Shown in pieces: positions 9,727 through 15,792 of a stretch of DNA of 29,932 bases. Source of the stretch: Azospirillum brasilense (GTDB lineage Bacteria > Pseudomonadota > Alphaproteobacteria > Rickettsiales > UBA3002). The first letter of the stretch is position 1; every line of letters begins with the position of its first letter. The DNA lies in the NCBI GenBank assembly GCA_003241645.1, contig QFOX01000022.1:1-29932 (forward strand). The letters are read 5' to 3'. The notes beneath the pieces were generated by a model. That model searched no databases and was not told where the DNA came from. It saw nothing but the letters and a program-made list of their open reading frames with translations. Made by a program: the position numbers and the translations under genes.

Positions 9727-10283
9727 TAACCTCGACGGATACTGGAGGTGCGGCGGATCTTCTTCTGCAGCTGCATGATGCCGTACATCAGCGCTTCTGC
9801 GGTGGGCGGGCAGCCCGGCACATACACGTCCACCGGCACGATGCGGTCACAGCCGCGCACCACGCTGTAGCTGTAATGGTAGTAGCCGCCGCCATTGGCG
9901 CAGCTGCCCATGGAGATCACCCAGCGCGGTTCGGCCATCTGGTCGTAGACCTTGCGCAGCGCGGGCGCCATTTTGTTGCACAGCGTGCCCGCCACGATCA
10001 TCACGTCGGACTGGCGCGGGCTGGGGCGGAAGACCAGCCCAAGGCGATCCACGTCGTAACGGGGGGCTGCGGCCTGCATCATTTCCACGGCGCAGCAGGC
10101 CAGGCCGAAGGTCATGGGCCAGAGCGAACCGGTGCGCGCCCAGTTGACGAGCTTGTCGAGGTTGGCGACCACGAAGCCTTTATCGTCGAACTCCTGCAGC
10201 ACGCGGCCAAGCAGCGCGTCCTGATCGGCGCCGGGGGCCAGCGGTTGATGATTCGTGTGTGTAGCGGTGATGAGCTGGCTCAT
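9726..10283 (-). CDS. nuoB: NADH-quinone oxidoreductase subunit B (cluster N2)
   Basis: Subunit carrying the terminal 4Fe-4S cluster N2, which reduces quinone. The start MSQLITATHTNHQPL at 10283 gives 185 residues; the frame can extend to 10319 but that would overlap nuoA. Cluster ligands are the tandem Cys 63-64 (FGLACCAVEMM), Cys 128 (SMGSCANGGGYYHYSYS) and Cys 158 (VYVPGCPPTAEAL). The gene starts 1 base after the nuoA stop. Confidence 0.98.
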   Translation of the reverse strand: MSQLITATHTNHQPLAPGADQDALLGRVLQEFDDKGFVVANLDKLVNWARTGSLWPMTFGLACCAVEMMQAAAPRYDVDRLGLVFRPSPRQSDVMIVAGTLCNKMAPALRKVYDQMAEPRWVISMGSCANGGGYYHYSYSVVRGCDRIVPVDVYVPGCPPTAEALMYGIMQLQKKIRRTSSIRRG

Positions 10284-10284
10284 A

Positions 10285-10650
10285 TTACTCCCAATCCAAC
10301 GCGCCTTTTTTCCATTCATAAATAAAGCCCACGGTAAGGATACCGAGGAAGAACATCATGCTCCAGAAGCCGAAATGGCCGATCTCCTTGAGCGTGATGG
10401 CCCAGGGAAACAGGAACGCGACCTCAAGGTCGAAAATGATGAACAGGATGGCGACGAGGTAAAAACGCACATCAAACTGGCCGCGCGCATCGTCGAACGG
10501 TTCGAACCCGCACTCGTAGGGCGAGAGCTTCTCGGCGTCGGGCTTGAGTTTGGCGAGGATGAACGGGGCACCGACCATCACGAAGGACAGGCCAAGCGCA
10601 ATGACAAGGAACACCAGCACCGGGAAATAGGATGTAACGACCGTTTCCAT
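10285..10650 (-). CDS. nuoA: NADH-quinone oxidoreductase subunit A
   Basis: First gene of the complex I operon, 121 residues with three membrane helices. The matrix-loop signature is present: KLSPYECGFEPFDDARGQFDVRFYLVAILFIIFDLEVAFLFPW, split over residues of about 42-83, including the conserved Cys of YECGFEP and the Glu of FDLEVAFLFPW. GGAAG lies 5 bases before the ATG at 10650. Upstream lies a 241-base region shared with a divergent gene. Confidence 0.98.
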   Translation of the reverse strand: METVVTSYFPVLVFLVIALGLSFVMVGAPFILAKLKPDAEKLSPYECGFEPFDDARGQFDVRFYLVAILFIIFDLEVAFLFPWAITLKEIGHFGFWSMMFFLGILTVGFIYEWKKGALDWE

Positions 10651-10743
10651 AGACTTCCGTGACTCAAATTTTTGGTTTTGTTGCGCCGCTTATAGCAGCT
10701 TACTCTGCCCGCGCGAGGGTTTTTTCACCCCACCGCCGCCATG

Positions 10744-10771
10744 TGAATAAATCGTCCTGTTCGGTGCGCAA
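10744..10771 (-). promoter_or_regulatory. nuoA: Candidate promoter for the nuo operon
   Basis: Read on the minus strand, TTGCGC (10771-10766) is followed after 16 bases by TATTCA (10749-10744), which would give a leader of about 85 bases before nuoA. A second possible -10 box, TATAAG at 10694-10689, is closer to the gene but has no recognisable -35. The divergent 10651-10891 region holds nothing else I can name except an SD (AGAAGG, 10881-10886) for the plus-strand gene. Confidence 0.3.
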
Positions 10772-10891
10772 TCGCCACAGGGTACGCCCCCGGAAAACGG
10801 CCCGGTTTTCTGCGTCATTTTAGCATTTAAGGAAAATTTAAGAGCTCCCGCGTACACTGTGTTTTAGTGATATGCAGTTGAGAAGGCAGCC

Positions 10892-11872
10892 ATGACCCAT
10901 CAGAACCACGCGGTTGAGCTTACCAAAGGGCCGGATTACCTCGATATCTGGGTGGATACCAACAATAACGGCGTGCGCGACGACGACGACGTGAACATCT
11001 TCGTCACCAAAGGCGGCAGCGTGTATGCCGAAAGTGCCACCTTCAAGGCCGCGCTGGACGCGCATTTGCGTGACCGCCTGAAAGAAGCCTCCATGGCGCT
11101 GATGGAGCGGTTCCCCTCGACCGATCCGGTGGCCGAGGAGCAGATCTGCACCCTCGCCCTGCAAATGATCGTGAAAGCGACCAATGAGGCCGCGGAGCGC
11201 GAGCGCCAACTGCCGCCCCTGCCCTCGGCCAAGGCTGCTGCACTGGCCAGCATGGCGGAAGAAACAGTGCATGCCGCCGAACAGCATGCCGAATCCAGCG
11301 CATTCGCGCCCGCTTTTGCCGCGGCGGAAATGCAGCCTGAACCGTTCCATGAACCGGCCATCGCGGTCAGCGCCCCGGAAGCATGGCAGCAAAGCCCCGC
11401 CCCGGCGCAGGCCTATGACGTTGCGCCCGACGCAGGCTACACCCCGCCCATGGCGCAGGAAGCCCGCGACAACTGGTGGGCCGCCGCTCCCGCAGAAGCC
11501 GCCGCCGTGAGCGCGCAACCCGAGCAGCATTACCATGTTGAGCAGCATGCCGCCGAAGCCGCATGGCAACCTGCCACCGACGCCGCATCCTATGCCGCAC
11601 CGGAAGCCCCTGCCTATGCCATCGCCGAAGAAACGGCGCATGACGCCCATGCCGCCGAACATCATGGCTATGCTGGCGCGCAGCAGGAAGCCGCGCAGGA
11701 GGTGCAGTATTGGCAAGCGCCTGTAGATTCGCAGCCCGCACCGCTATGGACAGCCCCGGCACACGAACCCGCGCACGCCTATGTGCAGCCGCAGCCGAGC
11801 GTCGCCAGCAGCCCGTCATGGGAACTGCAGCCGCAGGAAATCCCGCGTTACACGCCGCCCAGCAACGCTTAA
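10892..11872 (+). CDS. Hypothetical acidic Ala/Pro/Gln/His-rich protein with one Ca-loop-like motif
   Basis: 326 residues; I do not recognise the family. AGAAGG lies 5 bases before the ATG, which supports the start. Residues about 10-45 form a small folded-looking segment, DYLDIWVDTNNNGVRDDDDVNIFV, containing DTNNNGVRDDDD. This fits the DxNxNGxxDxxD calcium loop seen in dockerins and EF-hand-like repeats. Residues about 50-110 look helical (FKAALDAHLRDRLKEASMALM). From about 115 to the end the sequence is disordered and low complexity, dominated by Ala, Pro, Glu, Gln and His with scattered Trp and Tyr (for example DNWWAAAPAEAAAV, VQYWQAPVD). There is no signal peptide or membrane segment. It is divergent from nuoA and converges on the ACT-domain gene with a 9-base gap. 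Confidence 0.75.
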   Translation: MTHQNHAVELTKGPDYLDIWVDTNNNGVRDDDDVNIFVTKGGSVYAESATFKAALDAHLRDRLKEASMALMERFPSTDPVAEEQICTLALQMIVKATNEAAERERQLPPLPSAKAAALASMAEETVHAAEQHAESSAFAPAFAAAEMQPEPFHEPAIAVSAPEAWQQSPAPAQAYDVAPDAGYTPPMAQEARDNWWAAAPAEAAAVSAQPEQHYHVEQHAAEAAWQPATDAASYAAPEAPAYAIAEETAHDAHAAEHHGYAGAQQEAAQEVQYWQAPVDSQPAPLWTAPAHEPAHAYVQPQPSVASSPSWELQPQEIPRYTPPSNA

Positions 11873-11881
11873 TTTCGTCGT

Positions 11882-12259
11882 TTATTCCGTAAATGCGTAA
11901 CCCGCGGCCTTAAGCGCGGCCACCGCCTCGCCTTCGCGCGTGGCGGGCATCAGGATGTAATCCGTATCAAAGGTGGAAAAGGCGAACAGGTTGATGCCTG
12001 CATTCGCCAGTGCTGCGGTGATACCCGCCAGCACGCCCACCACCGTCAGGTCCATGGCTTCGGCAACGCTGATGCAGCGCCAGCCGTCGCGCCGCTCGAT
12101 CACGTGGTCGGGCACGCAATGCGTTTCGCACACGGCGCTGCATTCGGTGGGGGTGAGTGAAAAAGCCATGATCTCGCTCGCGCCGATGGAATCGAACGCA
12201 GGCAGGTCCAACTTGATCACGGAGAGGTCCCACGGGTGGAGTTGCAATGTGAATTGCAT
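11882..12259 (-). CDS. ACT-domain protein (CASTOR/ACT_7-like)
   Basis: 125-residue small-ligand-binding regulator-like protein. The C-terminal half is the ACT segment typical of this family: GWRCISVAEAMDLTVVGVLA, then AGITAALANAGINLFAFST, then FDTDYILMPATREGEAVAAL. The N-terminal half (FTLQLHPWDLSVIKLD, then IMAFSLTPTECSAVC) matches the first, degenerate ACT-like unit of the same family. Ligands of this family are often amino acids; none can be assigned here. AGGAG lies 4 bases before the ATG, inside a short hairpin. Only 21 bases separate the start from the 3' end of tRNA-Asp on the same strand, so there is no room for a separate promoter except inside the tRNA genes. Confidence 0.88.
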   Translation of the reverse strand: MQFTLQLHPWDLSVIKLDLPAFDSIGASEIMAFSLTPTECSAVCETHCVPDHVIERRDGWRCISVAEAMDLTVVGVLAGITAALANAGINLFAFSTFDTDYILMPATREGEAVAALKAAGYAFTE

Positions 12260-12262
12260 GAC

Positions 12263-12278
12263 TCTCCTTTCAGGGAGA
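12263..12278 (-). promoter_or_regulatory. Hairpin that holds the ACT-gene Shine-Dalgarno
   Basis: On the transcript TCTCC (12278-12274), loop CTGAAA, GGAGA (12267-12263) form a 5-bp stem. The 3' arm contains the GGAG ribosome-binding site of the ACT-domain gene. It sits between the tRNA-Asp CCA end and the ATG at 12259. The pairing is seen directly; any regulatory effect is inference. Confidence 0.45.
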
Positions 12279-12280
12279 AG

Positions 12281-12357
12281 TGGCGGGAGTGACGGGACTC
12301 GAACCCGCGGCCTCCTGCGTGACAGGCAGGCGCTCTAACCAGCTGAGCTACACCCCC
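12281..12357 (-). tRNA. tRNA-Asp (GTC)
   Basis: 77-base tRNA with encoded CCA (complement of 12281-12283). The acceptor stem GGGGGTG pairs with CACTCCC (one G-T), and the discriminator base is G, as expected for Asp. The T arm is GCGGG-TTCGAGT-CCCGT. The anticodon stem-loop is CCTGC-CTGTCAC-GCAGG with anticodon GTC. It is read after tRNA-Val, 38 bases away, in one probable transcript. Confidence 0.97.
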
Positions 12358-12395
12358 GCACGGGGTATGGTATTCAATTCCATTCCGGGAAGGAA

Positions 12396-12472
12396 TGGTG
12401 GGCGATCACGGACTCGAACCGCGGACCCTCTCGGTGTAAACGAGATGCTCTAACCAACTGAGCTAATCGCCC
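12396..12472 (-). tRNA. tRNA-Val (TAC)
   Basis: 77-base tRNA with encoded CCA. The acceptor stem GGGCGAT pairs with ATCGCCC, with discriminator A. The anticodon stem-loop is TCTCG-TTTACAC-CGAGA with anticodon TAC. The T loop TTCGAGT sits between CGCGG and CCGTG. It is the first gene of a Val-Asp tRNA pair. Confidence 0.97.
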
Positions 12473-12493
12473 GTCACGTTAGTGGCTGTCACC

Positions 12494-12516
12494 GCCACCA
12501 CGCTGGGAGTGGTGGC
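12494..12516. promoter_or_regulatory. Inverted repeat at the tRNA-Val transcription start
   Basis: GCCACCAC (12494-12501), spacer of 7, GTGGTGGC (12509-12516) is a perfect 8-bp inverted repeat. It overlaps the edge of the -10 box and the predicted start of transcription of the tRNA-Val/Asp unit. It could be an operator or a leader hairpin. Confidence 0.4.
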
Positions 12517-12543
12517 TATAAACACAAACCCGCGTCCATGCAA
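12515..12543 (-). promoter_or_regulatory. Promoter of the tRNA-Val/tRNA-Asp/ACT unit
   Basis: On the minus strand, TTGCAT (12543-12538), 17 bases, TATAGC (12520-12515). Transcription would begin near 12508, about 35 bases before the tRNA-Val 5' end. The same TTGCAT -35 with a 17-base spacer precedes tRNA-Leu in this window, which supports both calls. Confidence 0.6.
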
Positions 12544-12571
12544 GCGCAAAAAATGTGTTTTTTCAGGTTTG

Positions 12572-12617
12572 TTGAAAAAAGAAAAACGGCGCCACCGCGA
12601 TTCGCGATGACGCCGTT
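12572..12617 (-). terminator. Rho-independent terminator of the HU gene
   Basis: Read on the minus strand, AACGGCG (12617-12611) pairs with CGCCGTT (12591-12585), and the interior CGCG-AAT-CGCG can pair further. The stem is followed by a T-rich run, TTTTTCTTTTTTC. It lies about 50 bases past the HU stop. A second perfect inverted repeat, GATGCGC/GCGCATC at 12632-12655, lies between the stop and this terminator. Confidence 0.85.
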
Positions 12618-12669
12618 ATTTCGTGCGACCCGATGCGCACGCTAAAGCGCGCATCCGATCAAGCGAGGC

Positions 12670-12954
12670 TTACGCCTTGCGCTTGTTCACTTGGTCTTTC
12701 AGGGCTTTGCCGGGCTTGAATTTCGGCTGAACCGAAGCTGCGATCTTGATCACAGCGCCGGTGCGCGGGTTGCGGCCTTCGGTGGCTTTACGCTTTACCG
12801 AGGTGAAGGTACCGAAACCAACGAGGCGAACTTCTTTGCCTTTGCTGAGCGACTTGCTGATTACTTCGATGAAGGCATCAACAGCTTCAGCTGCTTTGGC
12901 TTTGGTCAGTTCGGTTTTGTCGGCGATCTCAGCGATCAGTTCGTTCTTGTTCAT
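12670..12954 (-). CDS. hup: DNA-binding protein HU
   Basis: 94-residue histone-like DNA-bending protein, family-typical in length. It begins MNKNELIAEIADKTELTKAKA and carries the signature VRLVGFGTFTSVKRKATEGRNPRTGA, where the NPRTG turn with the conserved intercalating Pro tips the DNA-binding arm. It ends with the usual PKFKPGKALKDQVNKRKA. A strong AAGGAG site (12966-12961) lies 6 bases before the ATG. It is single-gene by appearance: a 300-base upstream region and its own terminator. Confidence 0.98.
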   Translation of the reverse strand: MNKNELIAEIADKTELTKAKAAEAVDAFIEVISKSLSKGKEVRLVGFGTFTSVKRKATEGRNPRTGAVIKIAASVQPKFKPGKALKDQVNKRKA

Positions 12955-13254
12955 GATGAACTCCTTAAAGGGTTTAGGACGGTTAAAACACTTCGTGCCA
13001 AGCGACAGATTCCTAATTCTCGTTCCGCGTGGAAATGGAATGAACCACCGCCCGCGAACCGCAGTTTGACTAGGGTTTGCCTTGTCACTAGCGGCACGAC
13101 CTTAAGCACCATTCAAAATCGCTGTAAACACAAAAAGTGCAAAAAACCGCAGAAAACCGGAGTTTTTCACAGATTATTTTGCTTGCATTTTCGATTTACA
13201 CCTTGGCAAGCGGCAGTTTCACGCACACCGCACACCAAATGATTCCCGTTTTTA
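12955..13254 (-). promoter_or_regulatory. AT-richer leader and promoter region of HU
   Basis: No open frame is convincing here. It holds the HU ribosome-binding site (12961-12966) and two weak minus-strand promoter candidates: TTGAAT followed after 17 bases by CGCTAG (near 13116), and TTGCAC (13142-13137) with GATTTT 16 bases on. AAAAC-TCCG-GTTTT followed by a T run (about 13140-13170) could be a weak terminator for the map/SDR transcript. None of these is strong. Confidence 0.3.
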
Positions 13255-14013
13255 CTAGGATTTCTGCGGCTTTGAAGGCAGCCGCGCGAACAGCACATCA
13301 CTCACCAGCAGCGGCAGGCACGCCAGCCACCACAACGGAAGGTAGAGTGCGGTCGGAAACGCGATGCGCGCTTTCTTGCGGCGTAATCCACAACGAATGA
13401 TGCGCGCAGCACGCGTTGCATCCATCACCAGCGGCATGGGGAAATCATTCACCGCCGTCATCGGCGTGTGGATGTAGCCGGGGCAGATCACGCTCACCAT
13501 CACGCCCTGCTTTTTCAGCACACCGCGCAACGCGTCACCATAATAGCGCACGGCGGCTTTGCTGGCGCTGTAGGCCGGGCAACTCGGCAGCGCGCGAATG
13601 CCCGCCAGCGAACTCATGATGGCGATGTGCCCAGACCCGCGCGCCAGCATGGGCGCAATGATGGGCTGAATGGTGTGCAGCACGCCGTGCAGGTTCACCT
13701 CAAAGATCCGCTCCACCTGCTCCATCGGTTCCTGCGTGCCGCCCGTGCCCGCGCTGATGCCCGCATTCGCGATGACCAGATCCAGCGGCGCTGACGCATC
13801 GCACTGCTGCATGTAGGCATGCATGGCTTCTTTGTCGGTCACGTCCACCCGGGCGGTGCGCACCTCGGCGCCGCGTGCGCGGCAATCGTTCGCCACGTCC
13901 TGCAATCGTGTGCCGTCGCGGCCGGATAAGAACAGAGTAACACCGGCCGCCGCATATTCGCGTGCCAGCGCCGCGCCCAGACCGGATGATGCACCGGTGA
14001 TGAGGATGCGCAT
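13255..14013 (-). CDS. Short-chain dehydrogenase/reductase (SDR)
   Basis: 252-residue classical SDR, NAD(P)-dependent. Residues 6-13 are TGASSGLG (cofactor loop), 83-85 NAG, Asn 107, the catalytic Ser 134/135 (IMSSLAG), and Tyr 148/Lys 152 in AYSASKAAV. After the substrate loop (PGYIHTPMTAVN), residues about 219-243 are strongly hydrophobic (FPTALYLPLWWLACLPLLVSD), so the enzyme may associate with the membrane and act on a lipid-like substrate. Similar tails occur in SDRs annotated as acyl or sterol dehydrogenases. It starts 1 base after the map stop, so the two form an operon. The exact substrate is unknown. Confidence 0.93.
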   Translation of the reverse strand: MRILITGASSGLGAALAREYAAAGVTLFLSGRDGTRLQDVANDCRARGAEVRTARVDVTDKEAMHAYMQQCDASAPLDLVIANAGISAGTGGTQEPMEQVERIFEVNLHGVLHTIQPIIAPMLARGSGHIAIMSSLAGIRALPSCPAYSASKAAVRYYGDALRGVLKKQGVMVSVICPGYIHTPMTAVNDFPMPLVMDATRAARIIRCGLRRKKARIAFPTALYLPLWWLACLPLLVSDVLFARLPSKPQKS

Positions 14014-14014
14014 C

Positions 14015-14842
14015 TTAAACAGCGAAGGGCGGGCAGTGCAGCCCTTTTTGGGATTCGGTGAACAGCTCGAAGCCGTTGGCGGTCACGCCCAGCGAATGTT
14101 CGAACTGCGCGCTGAGCGATTTGTCGCGCGTCGTCACCGTCCAGCCATCATGCTTGTTCAGGATGGTGGCCGGCTTGCCGATATTCACCATGGGTTCGAC
14201 GGTGAAGAACATGCCCTCTTCCAGCCGCACGCCGGTGCCGGGTTTGCCGAAATGCAGGATGTTCGGCGCGTCATGGAACACTTTGCCAAGCCCATGGCCG
14301 CAATATTCGCGCACCACGGTGTAGCCCTGCGCTTCCACGTATTGCTGGATGGCGTGGCCAATATCGCCGGTGGTGGCGCCGGGGCGAATCACCTCGATGC
14401 CGCGCATCATCGCGTCGTACGTTACCTGCGTCAGGCGTTTGGCGGCCACTTTCGGCTCGCCCACCCAATAGGTGCGGCTGGTGTCGCCGTGCCAGCCATC
14501 CACGATCACGGTCACATCGATATTCACGATGTCGCCATTGTTCAGTTTCTGCGCGCCGGGAATGCCGTGGCACACCACATGGTTCACGCTGGTGCAGATG
14601 GATTTGGGAAACCCGCGATAGCCCAGCGGCGCAGGAATGGCCCCCGCCGCAATGATCTTGTCGTGGCACAGGTCGTTGATCTGCTGGGTGGTCATGCCCG
14701 GCGTGACCACGCTCGCCATATCGTCAAGGATCGATGCGGCAAGCGCGCCCGCTTTGCGCATGCTTTCAAAATCTGCCTTGCTGTGCAGCTTGATGGTGCG
14801 GCCATCATCCATAGCGTCATCTTCTTCGAAATCGTCGTACAT
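14015..14842 (-). CDS. map: Methionine aminopeptidase, type I
   Basis: Removes N-terminal Met from new proteins; cytosolic metalloenzyme. With the ATG at 14842 it has 275 residues. All five metal ligands are visible: Asp 109 (VNIDVTV), Asp 120 (WHGDTSRTYWVG), His 183 (CGHGLGKVFHDAPN), Glu 216 (FTVEPMV) and Glu 248 (QFEHSLGV), plus His 92 in VCHGIPG. Relative to E. coli MAP it has about 12 extra residues at the N-terminus, acidic (MYDDFEEDDA); an alternative start at 14812 (MDDGRTIKLH) would remove most of them. No good SD precedes either start. A longer open frame to 15139 is antisense to the next gene and rejected. Confidence 0.95.
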   Translation of the reverse strand: MYDDFEEDDAMDDGRTIKLHSKADFESMRKAGALAASILDDMASVVTPGMTTQQINDLCHDKIIAAGAIPAPLGYRGFPKSICTSVNHVVCHGIPGAQKLNNGDIVNIDVTVIVDGWHGDTSRTYWVGEPKVAAKRLTQVTYDAMMRGIEVIRPGATTGDIGHAIQQYVEAQGYTVVREYCGHGLGKVFHDAPNILHFGKPGTGVRLEEGMFFTVEPMVNIGKPATILNKHDGWTVTTRDKSLSAQFEHSLGVTANGFELFTESQKGLHCPPFAV

Positions 14843-14849
14843 GCAAGCA

Positions 14850-14901
14850 TCTCTGCCAGATTGCGCTGCCGCTTGCAAGCGCACCCTTGCTGGCATATCT
14901 A
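14850..14901. promoter_or_regulatory. Divergent promoter with shared palindromic -35 box (map / CinA-like)
   Basis: GCTTGCAAGC at 14871-14880 is a perfect 10-bp palindrome, so it offers TTGCAA to both strands. Plus strand: TTGCAA (14873-14878), 17 bases, TATCTA (14896-14901), start predicted near 14908, right at the ATG (14909). Minus strand: TTGCAA (14878-14873), 17 bases, CAGAGA (14855-14850), a poor -10, start near 14843, at the map ATG (14842). Both start codons lie 33.5 bases from the palindrome centre. Confidence 0.45.
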
Positions 14902-14908
14902 TGGCACC

Positions 14909-15661
14909 ATGAACACGACCATCACCGCAGCCCTCATCATCATCGGCAACGAGATCCTCTCGGGCCGCACGCACGACAAGAACATCCCGCACATTGCCAC
15001 CAAGCTGAATGAAGCGGGCGTGCAACTGCGCGAAGTGCGCGTCATTCCCGACATCGCCGACACCATTGTGGCCACCGTGAACGAAATGCGCACCGCGCAT
15101 GATTATGTTTTCACCACCGGCGGCATTGGCCCCACGCATGACGACATTACCAGCGAGAATGTCGCCCGCGCGTTCGGCGTTTCACTGCACCGCCACCCCG
15201 AGGCGGAACGCATCCTGCGTGCGCATTACACGGCCGACCAGATCAACGAAGCGCGCCTGAAGATGGCCGATGTGCCCGTGGGCGCAACGCTCATCGCCAA
15301 TCCGGTGAGTGCGGCTCCCGGCTTCATCATGGGCAATGTGCATGTCATGGCGGGCGTGCCCCGCATTATGCAGGCCATGCTGGATCACGTGCTGCCCACG
15401 CTGGTGGGCGGTGCACCGGTACTTAGCGTTTCGGTGACCACCGACCTGCCCGAGGGCACCATTGCCGATGGGCTGACCGCCCTCGCCCAGCGTTATGCGC
15501 AAACCGATATTGGCAGCTACCCCACCTTCAAGCAGGGCGAGCTTTCCACCACGCTGGTCATCCGCTCGCCCGATGCGGCATTGAACGAGGCCGTGGCCGC
15601 TGAACTTCGCGCGCTCATCGCATCGCTCGGCGGGCAGGTCATGCCCACGCCCAGCGTTTAA
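14909..15661 (+). CDS. Molybdopterin-binding (MoCF/CinA N-terminal-like) protein
   Basis: 250-residue protein with the MoaB/Mog-type fold used in molybdopterin handling and in the N-terminal part of CinA. It begins ALIIIGNEILSGRTHDKN, followed by REVRVIPD and the hallmark TTGGIGPTHDDITSENVARAFG. Later PVSAAPGFIMGNVHVMAGVP matches the CinA/YfaY family. The C-terminal nicotinamide-nucleotide amidase domain of full CinA is absent, so this is a stand-alone domain with a short tail. The start at 14909 has no SD, and the predicted transcription start lies at the ATG; a longer open frame from 13823 is antisense to map and SDR. tRNA-Leu follows 44 bases after the stop. Function beyond the family is uncertain. 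Confidence 0.9.
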   Translation: MNTTITAALIIIGNEILSGRTHDKNIPHIATKLNEAGVQLREVRVIPDIADTIVATVNEMRTAHDYVFTTGGIGPTHDDITSENVARAFGVSLHRHPEAERILRAHYTADQINEARLKMADVPVGATLIANPVSAAPGFIMGNVHVMAGVPRIMQAMLDHVLPTLVGGAPVLSVSVTTDLPEGTIADGLTALAQRYAQTDIGSYPTFKQGELSTTLVIRSPDAALNEAVAAELRALIASLGGQVMPTPSV

Positions 15662-15668
15662 GCAGTAT

Positions 15669-15697
15669 TTGCATTTCGCCGCCGCGCGCGTTACGAA
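15669..15697 (+). promoter_or_regulatory. Promoter of tRNA-Leu
   Basis: TTGCAT (15669-15674), 17 bases, TACGAA (15692-15697). Transcription would begin within a few bases of the mature 5' end at 15706. The -35 and spacing match the tRNA-Val promoter in this window. Confidence 0.5.
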
Positions 15698-15705
15698 AGC
15701 CCCGT

Positions 15706-15792
15706 GCTCGCGTGGCGGAATTGGTAGACGCGCCAGACTTAAAATCTGTTGCCTGTACAGGCGTGCCGGTTCGACCCCGGCCGCGAGCACCA
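15706..15792 (+). tRNA. tRNA-Leu (TAA)
   Basis: 87-base class II tRNA with encoded CCA. The acceptor stem GCTCGCG pairs with CGCGAGC, discriminator A. The D arm region is GGCGGAATTGGTAGACGCG, typical of Leu. The anticodon stem-loop is CAGA-CTTAAAA-TCTG with anticodon TAA, followed by a long variable arm (TTGCCTGTACAGGCGT). T loop TTCGACC. Its last base abuts the stop codon of the convergent antiporter gene. Confidence 0.97.

Noticed and set aside
10793..10810. GAAAAC-GGCCCG-GTTTTC hairpin as a terminator
   Set aside because: It lies between two divergent genes, has a short AT-rich stem and no following T run on either strand.
15706..15792. tRNA-Leu as an integration site of a mobile element
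   Set aside because: No integrase, transposase or repeated 3' tRNA fragment is visible nearby, and the flanking genes look native in composition.
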